From positions 1 through 64,000 of the forward strand of contig JAIUNZ010000005.1 of the NCBI GenBank assembly GCA_020161455.1: a stretch of 64,000 bases of DNA, given 5' to 3'. This DNA is from Bacteroidota bacterium (GTDB lineage: Bacteria; Bacteroidota; Bacteroidia; Flavobacteriales; Flavobacteriaceae). The position numbers and the translations under genes were made by a program. Of this stretch, positions 25,518 through 32,007 are shown in pieces (positions within the stretch are counted from its first letter, which is position 1; each line of letters starts with the position of its first letter). The notes under the pieces are model-generated. The model saw only the letters and a program-made list of their open reading frames with translations. It was not told where the DNA came from and ran no database searches.

Positions 25518-27197
25518 TTATAGTTTGTTCAAATAATCCGAAAGACTTTCCTCTTGGCTCAAATTTAATTTCTTTTTGATTCTGTACCTTCCTGATTTTA
25601 CTGCGTCAACAGAAAGATTTAGGATGTTTGCCGTTTCTTTTAAACTCAATCGCAACTTAGTTAACGAACACAAACGAAGGTCGTTGTTGGTCAAATCGGG
25701 TGCAATATTTTTCAACGAAAGATAAAACCCTTTGTGTTGGTCGTCGAAATAGTAGTTAAACAATTCGCCATCACCATGGATGTCTAGGGTATCAATAATA
25801 TCGGTTTTGAGCTGCTCTTGTCCTTTGTACTCTTCAAACTTCGATTCTATTTCGAGTATAACCGTGTTCCGTTGTTCAATTTTTTGATGGAATTCTTTAA
25901 TCTTTTGGTTTTTTTGTTCCAATAGGAGTTGATTGAGCTTTTGTTTTTGACGCTCTTTTCTCAAATAAATAAACCCGAGCAAAAGAAGTAAAATTAACGC
26001 TATAACTAAGAAAACAATGATGATACGTACTCTTACTTTATCCGATTGCAGTAATTCTTTTTCTAATTTTAATTCTTTAATTTCAGATTCTTTTTTGATG
26101 AAATTAAGATTCTCTTCTGCCTTTGTCAGTGCTTTTTCGATGGCTGCTTTATTATCTATATCGTTTTGAGTGAGCAATTCTTCGTAATAGGCTTTGGCTT
26201 TATCATATTGCTTTAGCGCAAAATAGGCGTTTGCCAAATCGTGATTGAGTAGTTTGGATTGATTATAGTTTGGGAAATCGTCCTTTACCCTATTGAAATA
26301 ACTGATTGCTTTTGTATTGTCTCCTTTTTTGGCAGCAATACTTCCCAAACTGTGAAGAATTTCAGGACTACTGGTTTTACTAATTTTCTGAAACAACGAA
26401 TCCGATTTTAAGAAATAACGTTCCGCATGGGTTGGGTCATTGTTTCTAAAGTAAAAACTCCCCAAATTCAAATAGACCGTAGCCTTTACATTATCATTTG
26501 ATTTAATCTCGGGATTATTTAGCAGTTTGAGCAACATTGCCTCAGGATTCTTTTTGCCACTGATGGCATATAAACTTGCTAAATTATTAATGATACTGGG
26601 CAAATTTTCTTGGTCGTTGTGTTCCAACATACAAGCATAGGCTTGCTCAAAATAGGCAATGCTTTTATTGGCATTTCCCATGGAGTAAACTGTAAGTCCT
26701 AGATTGTTTAGAATAGCACAGAGCGTTACATCTTCTTTTGATTCTTTGAAAATTGAAAATGCTTTATTTAAATAAAAAAACGAAGAATCAAATTGTTGCT
26801 TTTGTTGAAATGCCAAGCCAAGTTTATTATACACTTTTGCTTTTTTATCTTTTGACGCTTTGATGCTTTTAAATTGAAGTTCTTTGTGAAAATAGATTAA
26901 AGCCGAATCGGATTTGTTTGTATAATAAAACCACATTCCTTTAAGTTGGTGTGCTTCTTCGAGGCCTTTTGGATACTTTAACTTCTTGCTTAATGCGGTC
27001 ATTTCTTGAAGCGTAGTATAGGCTCTATCGTAATCAAAATCAATATAAATTTTGTGCAGTTTTTTATACAGACCTACTTTTAGAGTATCGTCTTTTTGAG
27101 CACTGATTTGCTGAAGCAACACTTCCCTACTCTGTGCAAAAGCGATAGTTGACATCAATATAGTAATAAAGAAAACTATTTTTTTAAAAATCATCAT
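25518..27197 (-). CDS. TPR sensor-regulator with C-terminal LuxR-like HTH
   Basis: 559 residues. Signal peptide (1-22, ending AFAQ), TPR repeats (about 30-350; for instance AKVYNKLGLAFQQKQQFDSS, VYLNLGSFYFRNNDPTHAER), a coiled coil, one membrane helix (about 396-415, IIIVFLVIALILLLLLGFIYL), a second coiled coil and a C-terminal helix-turn-helix (about 500-559, LRLSLKETANILNLSVDAVKSGRYRIKKKL). This is a Bacteroidota membrane-anchored transcription regulator type. It is minus strand, just upstream of the BNR-like gene; gap and promoter elements suggest separate transcripts. Confidence 0.82.
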   Translation of the reverse strand: MMIFKKIVFFITILMSTIAFAQSREVLLQQISAQKDDTLKVGLYKKLHKIYIDFDYDRAYTTLQEMTALSKKLKYPKGLEEAHQLKGMWFYYTNKSDSALIYFHKELQFKSIKASKDKKAKVYNKLGLAFQQKQQFDSSFFYLNKAFSIFKESKEDVTLCAILNNLGLTVYSMGNANKSIAYFEQAYACMLEHNDQENLPSIINNLASLYAISGKKNPEAMLLKLLNNPEIKSNDNVKATVYLNLGSFYFRNNDPTHAERYFLKSDSLFQKISKTSSPEILHSLGSIAAKKGDNTKAISYFNRVKDDFPNYNQSKLLNHDLANAYFALKQYDKAKAYYEELLTQNDIDNKAAIEKALTKAEENLNFIKKESEIKELKLEKELLQSDKVRVRIIIVFLVIALILLLLLGFIYLRKERQKQKLNQLLLEQKNQKIKEFHQKIEQRNTVILEIESKFEEYKGQEQLKTDIIDTLDIHGDGELFNYYFDDQHKGFYLSLKNIAPDLTNNDLRLCSLTKLRLSLKETANILNLSVDAVKSGRYRIKKKLNLSQEESLSDYLNKL

Positions 27198-27234
27198 GCT
27201 TGTGTATCTCTTTTTTGAACCTTTGAAAAACTAA

Positions 27235-27242
27235 CAAATATA
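27235..27242 (-). promoter_or_regulatory. Candidate -7 element of the TPR-LuxR regulator
   Basis: TATATTTG on the minus strand, 37 bases before the ATG at 27197. No TTG lies at the expected distance. Confidence 0.4.
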
Positions 27243-27312
27243 CATTTTAATAGATACTTTTCATGGATTTTAAAAGACAACGGTGCTGATTACTTTTTCA
27301 ATTTACACTTAT

Positions 27313-27375
27313 AAATCTGGTTGTATTAGTATGGTACACTTTGTTGTTTTAGCCTTACACACACTAATAATATAA
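27313..27375 (+). repeat. Relict 21-bp repeat units (family member 3)
   Basis: The unit at 27334-27354 (GTACACTTTG followed by TTGTTTTAGCC) matches the unit at 22625-22645 at 18 of 21 positions. The preceding and following 21 bases are weaker matches. It sits at the left border of the accessory island. Confidence 0.5.
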
Positions 27376-27396
27376 GGGTTCTCCAGTTTTGGAAGG

Positions 27397-27595
27397 GAAA
27401 TAAATATATAATGTATATATCCTAATTTGATACACCAAGCCATGAAAACCACTTATTTCAGTAGCTTGAATGAATTATAATTATTTTTACATCCTGCATA
27501 CTACAACAAAAACAGCAACTATTTTTTATATAATTGCTGTTTTTCAATTTGTTAACATTGTTTTTTACTCTATGTCCTAATTTGATACATTACCC
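27397..27595. repeat. Direct repeat copy A (~199 bp)
   Basis: This stretch recurs at 29750-29944 with about 90% or higher identity by eye. Each copy carries the 15-base sequence TCCTAATTTGATACA at both ends (27420-27434 and 27575-27589), 155 bases apart, and a hairpin AACAGCAA / TTGCTGTT near the middle. The remainder of the gap 27198-27396 holds only the promoter element and relict 21-bp units. Confidence 0.8.
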
Positions 27596-27864
27596 ACTCT
27601 ACCCATATTTCAAGATATGAGAGAGATTTAACCCAACCTACTTTGGAAGTTATTAAAAAGATTGCCGAAGCTTTGAGCGTTTCAACTGATGCGTTGATTT
27701 ATGGAAGTTCTGACCAACAAGCCAAAAACAAAATTAAAGATACCGAACTACTGACAATGTTTAACAAAGTTCAATCGTTAGAAGATAAAGATATTAGCGC
27801 TATTAAAAGCCTTATAAGTGCTTATATTCTTAAAACTGACCTACAAAAAAATCTAAACGGATAA
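27586..27864 (+). pseudogene. XRE-family HTH regulator, 5'-truncated remnant
   Basis: The frame is open from the TGA at 27583 and reads THISRYERDLTQPTLEVIKKIAEALSVSTDALIYG..., the second half of a typical XRE helix-turn-helix plus its C-terminal tail. The first helices (about 35-40 residues) are missing and the frame runs directly into direct repeat copy A. A TTG at 27643 could start a 73-residue product, but that would lack the DNA-recognition helix. The homologous part begins near 27604. It is most likely a remnant cut off by the rearrangement that placed repeat A here. Confidence 0.65.
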
Positions 27865-27881
27865 CGATTTCAATAAAAAAA

Positions 27882-27906
27882 CCACTTCAATTTGAAGTGG
27901 CTTTTT
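27882..27906. terminator. Bidirectional terminator
   Basis: Perfect eight-base stem CCACTTCA / TGAAGTGG with a three-base loop, A-run on the left and T-run on the right. It serves the XRE remnant (plus) and the hypothetical gene ending at 27916 (minus). Confidence 0.85.
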
Positions 27907-27915
27907 GGCGTGGTT

Positions 27916-28407
27916 TTAAAATCTCCACCAAGGTTTTGATTTCTCCTTGACTTCGATTTCTTTCCCTATTTCCCAAAATGTTTGATCAAATATATTTAAA
28001 ACATACGGTTTTGTTAATTCGTAAGCATAAGGATATATTGCATCCTCTAAACCATTTTTAAATCTTTTCATAACTCTTTGAGCAGGAAAAAAATATACTC
28101 CATTTGGTAGTTTAACAGTAAAATTAATTTCTCCATCTGGATCATCATCATTTGTTATTAATTTTGATTTAGGTACGTTTTGTATAATTGTTTCAGCTAT
28201 ATAACTTGATATTGAAAAAATTATACCTCCTAAATCTTTGATTAGCCGACCTCCTTTTTTTGGTTTTCCATTAACTACATTCTTTTGAAAAAAACGATCT
28301 ATTTCAATTAGACTATGAATACTATAATCCAATTTATATCCATCTACTTCAAAAGCTTTTACAGTCCACTCTGACTGTTTTTTTATATCTTCTAATAATG
28401 ATGCCAT
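27916..28407 (-). CDS. Hypothetical protein, possible second immunity-type gene
   Basis: 163 residues, no signal peptide, no membrane helix, one central hydrophobic patch (LGGIIFSISSYIAETIIQNV). It reads as a compact alpha/beta cytoplasmic protein and ends in a charged tail with tandem Trp (KPWWRF). I do not recognise the family with certainty; the layout (LDYSxxSLIEIDRFF ... GxxxxSxSSYIAETI ... LPNGVYFFPAQRVMKRF) loosely recalls DUF3806-like proteins. It lies 35 bases after the candidate immunity gene in the same direction, so an immunity or accessory role is an inference from position. Confidence 0.6.
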   Translation of the reverse strand: MASLLEDIKKQSEWTVKAFEVDGYKLDYSIHSLIEIDRFFQKNVVNGKPKKGGRLIKDLGGIIFSISSYIAETIIQNVPKSKLITNDDDPDGEINFTVKLPNGVYFFPAQRVMKRFKNGLEDAIYPYAYELTKPYVLNIFDQTFWEIGKEIEVKEKSKPWWRF

Positions 28408-28442
28408 TAATTAATTTCTTTTAAATGTAAACTGGAAGAATG

Positions 28443-28889
28443 TTATTTACACCTTGAGAGTGTTAACTCTAAAGCTTTTAATAGTTCTTCTTTTTGAGAG
28501 TTAAAAGGTAATTTAATTGTTAAATCTTCTGTAAAACCACTAAAACCTTTTTTTGCTCCTTCATTTTTCCAAGGAACAAATGCAATAATACCATCTTTAA
28601 CATAGATGCTTAAGTTTATTGTATTATCGTGTAAAGCTTTCATCGTTTTTACTCCCATAGCTTTTAAATATTCTTGATGTCTAGTTTTTGGGTCTTCAAT
28701 AGGTCGATTTCCTTCTTTACTAAATTCTAAAACATATAAAATCTTTTCTAATAATTCTTCTGTATTTAAATTATATTCAGTTACATAAGGAGCTATGGCA
28801 AAAGAACCGCTATCCTTTACAATTAAATTCGGATGTATAATATATTTATTATCTTTTAAAAATTTCTTTAGAACTATTGATCTTGTCAT
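28443..28889 (-). CDS. Candidate immunity protein (CdiI-like)
   Basis: About 148 residues from ATG 28889. An in-frame ATG at 28922 would overlap the upstream toxin fragment by 26 bases; starting at 28889, seven bases after its stop, looks better. The protein is small, cytoplasmic and alpha/beta, with MTRSIVLKKFLKDNKYIIHP, a GFSGFTEDLTIKLPF segment and a C-terminal helix ending LTLSRCK. This resembles contact-dependent growth inhibition immunity proteins from memory, but I cannot confirm it. Its place directly downstream of a toxin-tip-like fragment is the strongest argument. Confidence 0.5.
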   Translation of the reverse strand: MTRSIVLKKFLKDNKYIIHPNLIVKDSGSFAIAPYVTEYNLNTEELLEKILYVLEFSKEGNRPIEDPKTRHQEYLKAMGVKTMKALHDNTINLSIYVKDGIIAFVPWKNEGAKKGFSGFTEDLTIKLPFNSQKEELLKALELTLSRCK

Positions 28890-28896
28890 TTTTTCA

Positions 28897-29053
28897 TTAT
28901 TTAATAAATCTGATTGTGACATTTATATCTTTTTCCAAAGCATAATTAATAGCTTGGCTAATTTGGTTCCATTGGCTTTCTGAACCTTTCCCTGTTTGTA
29001 CAGCTAATTCTAATGCTTTACTTGTATAACTTTCTCCTTGTGTCACAGTTGTG
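28897..29053 (-). pseudogene. Orphan C-terminal tip of a probable polymorphic toxin
   Basis: The last ~52 codons of a minus-strand frame (TTVTQGESYTSKALELAVQT, then SQWNQISQAINYALEKDINV) end with a stop seven bases before the candidate immunity gene. The upstream part is missing: the frame enters the terminal inverted repeat of the RAYT element at 29054. The size, composition and position fit the tip of a secreted toxin (Rhs, CDI or T9SS effector class) whose body was lost. Catalytic residues cannot be assigned from this fragment. Confidence 0.5.
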
Positions 29054-29054
29054 C

Positions 29055-29748
29055 CCCCGCTCCCGCACGAATCCTTTCGTGTGGTTGTAATTATCATAAT
29101 TTAAAATACTGAAAAACACAAACACCATCAAGGAGACCTTTTGAACCTGCATAATCTGTCGCACTACTATACTTATAATCTTCTGGTCTAAACACAAAAC
29201 CTTCTTCAACTGGATTGTTATGAATATATTCAATTTTTTGTTGAATAACCTCATTGCTCCATAATTCAATAGGTTTATTATCGTGTCTCCAAAATTGAAA
29301 ATTAGTTGTATTTGAAGTTTTTTGAGCTTCTTTTTTGAAATAATCTAATAAAAATTCTTTTCTACTTTCTCTTGGGTTTTCTTGAATGGCTTTTATGATA
29401 CTTCTACTTGTAAATCGCTTATAATCTCCTAACAAAAGTTCTGGATTTTGTTTTTCTATACTTCTAAAAATTAAATGAACATGGCTTGTCATAATACACC
29501 ATGCATGAATTTCCATGCCTTTATTCTTCTGACAAAATTCTAAACTATCAAGTAGCAAATCTTTGTATTCATTTCTAGTAAACACGTCTAACCAACCCAC
29601 AACAGCAAAACTAACAAAATAAAGACCTGTTGGATTGTGGAATTTATAGTTCCTACTCATTTTTGTTTTTTATCAAAAATAGTATTTTTGTTTTATAATC
29701 ACTTGAATTTAATTAGAACCACACGAAAGGATTCGTGCGGGAGCGGGG
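29055..29748 (-). mobile_element. RAYT transposase element, copy 1 (694 bp)
   Basis: The element is bounded by perfect 32-base terminal inverted repeats that start CCCCGCTCCCGCACGAAT. Each end holds a small palindrome (CACGAA / TTCGTG around TCCT), like REP sequences. It contains one gene (29094-29660). No target-site duplication is visible. Copy 2 (30990-31683) is the same length and appears identical. Confidence 0.88.
29094..29660 (-). CDS. REP-associated tyrosine transposase (RAYT, IS200/IS605-like Y1 family), copy 1
   Basis: 188 residues. The HUH metal-binding pair is H60-V-H62 (MTSHVHLIF); a candidate nucleophile is Y80 in LLLGDYKRF. The family end YIHNNPVEEGFVFRPEDYKYSSA is present. 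RAYTs are single-domain HUH enzymes that nick single-stranded DNA at REP hairpins, and the flanking palindromic inverted repeats fit that role. The protein is identical to copy 2. Confidence 0.88.
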   Translation of the reverse strand: MSRNYKFHNPTGLYFVSFAVVGWLDVFTRNEYKDLLLDSLEFCQKNKGMEIHAWCIMTSHVHLIFRSIEKQNPELLLGDYKRFTSRSIIKAIQENPRESRKEFLLDYFKKEAQKTSNTTNFQFWRHDNKPIELWSNEVIQQKIEYIHNNPVEEGFVFRPEDYKYSSATDYAGSKGLLDGVCVFQYFKL

Positions 29749-29749
29749 A

Positions 29750-29944
29750 GAAATAAATAATGTATATATCCTAATTTGATACACCAAGCCAAGAAAACCA
29801 CTTGTTTCAGTAGCTTGATTGAGTAATAATTATTTTTACATCCTGCATACTACAAAAAAAACAGCAACTATTTTATATATAATTGCTGTTTTTCAATTTG
29901 TTAACATTGTTTTTTACTCTATGTCCTAATTTAATACATTACCC
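29750..29944. repeat. Direct repeat copy B (~195 bp)
   Basis: Matches copy A (27397-27595) in the same orientation with a few substitutions and small indels. It starts immediately at the right end of RAYT copy 1. TCCTAATTTGATACA is at 29769-29783 and a one-mismatch version at 29924-29938. The remaining gap to 30024 holds nothing I can assign. Confidence 0.8.
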
Positions 29945-30024
29945 TAATTTACTATTAGTTGATTTATAAATTGTTAAATCAAAAATTTTGCTTCATCACT
30001 AATTTTGGAACATTACCTTTTTTT

Positions 30025-30468
30025 TTATCTCTCAAGATTTAAATAATACAATCTGGCTGATTGCTCTATTTCATCATCAAGATTAGCGTCAATTTTTAAT
30101 GAATACAAATTCCACTCTTTATCTGGTTTGTAAAATTCAAATATAAATCTTAAAGGAAGTCTTTCATATTTCAACATATATGAATATAAAATAAAACTTT
30201 CAGAAAATTGTTTTTTAACAATTAGTTCGTTTCCATAATATTTTCCTACATACTCTAAATTATAACTTTCAACTTCTTTCTTCATATTTTCTATTCCATC
30301 CTTTATCCTCGAATTCCAAGGATTTGTAGAATAAATTTGGTCAATTGCATTACTCGGATTTTTAGAATATTCCAGAAAAAATTTTTTAATTATATCTTCT
30401 GGATTTGATTGACAATAAGAAAAAGATATTATTAAATGTAAACTAATAAATAGTATTCCTCTTTTCAT
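30025..30468 (-). CDS. Small secreted hypothetical protein
   Basis: About 147 residues from ATG 30468; the frame reaches a TTG at 30504, but the ATG opens a clear signal peptide (MKRGILFISLHLIISFSYCQ). The mature part is a small alpha/beta domain (EDIIKKFFLEYSKNPSNAID, LIVKKQFSESFILYSYMLKY, LRFIFEFYKPDKEWNLYSLK) of the kind seen in NTF2-like or DUF4878-like exported proteins, not assigned with certainty. It follows the DUF3592 gene in the same direction. Role unknown. Confidence 0.65.
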   Translation of the reverse strand: MKRGILFISLHLIISFSYCQSNPEDIIKKFFLEYSKNPSNAIDQIYSTNPWNSRIKDGIENMKKEVESYNLEYVGKYYGNELIVKKQFSESFILYSYMLKYERLPLRFIFEFYKPDKEWNLYSLKIDANLDDEIEQSARLYYLNLER

Positions 30469-30493
30469 TTTATTTGTTTTTATAGTTATTTTT

Positions 30494-30964
30494 TTAAATA
30501 TCAAAATTTGTGTCTAAAATTTGAAAAGCAATTACCAATGTTATGAAGCTAAAAATTAATATAAAAAAATTTTTATTGTCAAATTTATCATCAATTATTG
30601 AGTCTTTATAATTATTTCTATTAAAATAAACGACTATTCTATCACCCACGAAATATGTTTGATTATTGTTTTTTGCCATCTCTTTTTCTGGATATAAAAA
30701 TTTAAGATTTTTAGTCAGCTTATTATTTTTGTAAATAGTATCACCTATTTTATACTCGTAAATTATATGAGGTTTCCATCCTCTTGTATCATTATCTGAT
30801 TCAGAACAAAAATATTCGTAGTCTGACTCAATAATTAAACCTTCAACTTCAATCCATTTTTTTATTAAAACTTTATAAAAATAATATAAGTATGCCAATT
30901 TAAGAATCATACATAAACTAACTATTAGTAATATCACAAATATTACGAAATTAAGACTATTCAT
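30494..30964 (-). CDS. DUF3592-like membrane protein
   Basis: 156 residues. A membrane helix at each end (about 5-28 and 132-150) flanks a beta-rich loop with GLIIESDYEY, PHIIYEYKIGDTIYKNNKLT and VGDRIVVYFNRNNYKDSIID, the pattern of DUF3592 proteins (predicted envelope proteins of unknown function). The ATG lies 25 bases inside the left end of RAYT copy 2's outer flank, so its own promoter may have been altered by that insertion. Confidence 0.7.
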   Translation of the reverse strand: MNSLNFVIFVILLIVSLCMILKLAYLYYFYKVLIKKWIEVEGLIIESDYEYFCSESDNDTRGWKPHIIYEYKIGDTIYKNNKLTKNLKFLYPEKEMAKNNNQTYFVGDRIVVYFNRNNYKDSIIDDKFDNKNFFILIFSFITLVIAFQILDTNFDI

Positions 30965-30989
30965 ATTTCATACTTTTTAATATCCTCTC

Positions 30990-31683
30990 CCCCGCTCCCG
31001 CACGAATCCTTTCGTGTGGTTGTAATTATCATAATTTAAAATACTGAAAAACACAAACACCATCAAGGAGACCTTTTGAACCTGCATAATCTGTCGCACT
31101 ACTATACTTATAATCTTCTGGTCTAAACACAAAACCTTCTTCAACTGGATTGTTATGAATATATTCAATTTTTTGTTGAATAACCTCATTGCTCCATAAT
31201 TCAATAGGTTTATTATCGTGTCTCCAAAATTGAAAATTAGTTGTATTTGAAGTTTTTTGAGCTTCTTTTTTGAAATAATCTAATAAAAATTCTTTTCTAC
31301 TTTCTCTTGGGTTTTCTTGAATGGCTTTTATGATACTTCTACTTGTAAATCGCTTATAATCTCCTAACAAAAGTTCTGGATTTTGTTTTTCTATACTTCT
31401 AAAAATTAAATGAACATGGCTTGTCATAATACACCATGCATGAATTTCCATGCCTTTATTCTTCTGACAAAATTCTAAACTATCAAGTAGCAAATCTTTG
31501 TATTCATTTCTAGTAAACACGTCTAACCAACCCACAACAGCAAAACTAACAAAATAAAGACCTGTTGGATTGTGGAATTTATAGTTCCTACTCATTTTTG
31601 TTTTTTATCAAAAATAGTATTTTTGTTTTATAATCACTTGAATTTAATTAGAACCACACGAAAGGATTCGTGCGGGAGCGGGG
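30990..31683 (-). mobile_element. RAYT transposase element, copy 2 (694 bp)
   Basis: Same length, terminal inverted repeats and gene as copy 1, in the same orientation, offset by exactly 1935 bases. Together the two copies bracket 1241 bases carrying repeat B and two hypothetical genes, an arrangement that could recombine or excise. The right side joins a gene remnant at 31683. Confidence 0.88.
31029..31595 (-). CDS. REP-associated tyrosine transposase (RAYT), copy 2
   Basis: 188 residues, identical in translation to the copy at 29094-29660: H60-V-H62 HUH pair, candidate Y80, same ends. Identity at protein level and, as far as I can read, DNA level points to a very recent duplication. Confidence 0.88.
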   Translation of the reverse strand: MSRNYKFHNPTGLYFVSFAVVGWLDVFTRNEYKDLLLDSLEFCQKNKGMEIHAWCIMTSHVHLIFRSIEKQNPELLLGDYKRFTSRSIIKAIQENPRESRKEFLLDYFKKEAQKTSNTTNFQFWRHDNKPIELWSNEVIQQKIEYIHNNPVEEGFVFRPEDYKYSSATDYAGSKGLLDGVCVFQYFKL

Positions 31684-31751
31684 CTATTGAAGAGTTTTGC
31701 TCCTACACAGGACTTCAATTAGAGCATGTACTGCCTTTGATACAGGGGTAA
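31683..31751 (+). pseudogene. 3' remnant of an unidentified gene beside RAYT copy 2
   Basis: From the element's right end an open frame reads AIEEFCSYTGLQLEHVLPLI then QG and a TAA at 31749. It looks like the natural C-terminus of a protein whose body is gone. I do not recognise it. From 31752 to 32007 I see no gene, repeat or clear regulatory site. Confidence 0.35.
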
Positions 31752-32007
31752 AATAAACTTGGTTACATAAATGTATAATCTAAGTCCTTTTTTTATAAAT
31801 CTACAAAACCTGATTAATAACCTATTTAATTTTTAGCGTCCTTCAATAAGAAAACAGTAGTGAACTAACACATACCTTCTTTATATCTTCTCCCTATGTA
31901 ATGCATGATAAGTGTATGAAATCAATAAGTGATTTAGGGTTTTGAAAATACATAAACTTCTAAAGAGCGTATTAGAAAAATAAAAAAGTGGTCTATCAAC
32001 TTAGAAA

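Noticed and set aside
27397-27595. Classical MITE or insertion sequence
   Set aside because: The end sequences are direct rather than inverted and no transposase is inside; described as a direct repeat only.
29018-29269. Minus-strand frame of 83 codons within RAYT copy 1 (and its twin at 30977-31204)
   Set aside because: It lies in another frame of the transposase gene and its sequence carries no recognisable features; the RAYT frame is clearly the real one.
29055-31683. A composite transposon made of the two RAYT copies
   Set aside because: RAYT elements are not known to move intervening DNA as IS-type composites, and no target duplication flanks the pair. Recombination between the copies is possible, but transposition as a unit is not supported.
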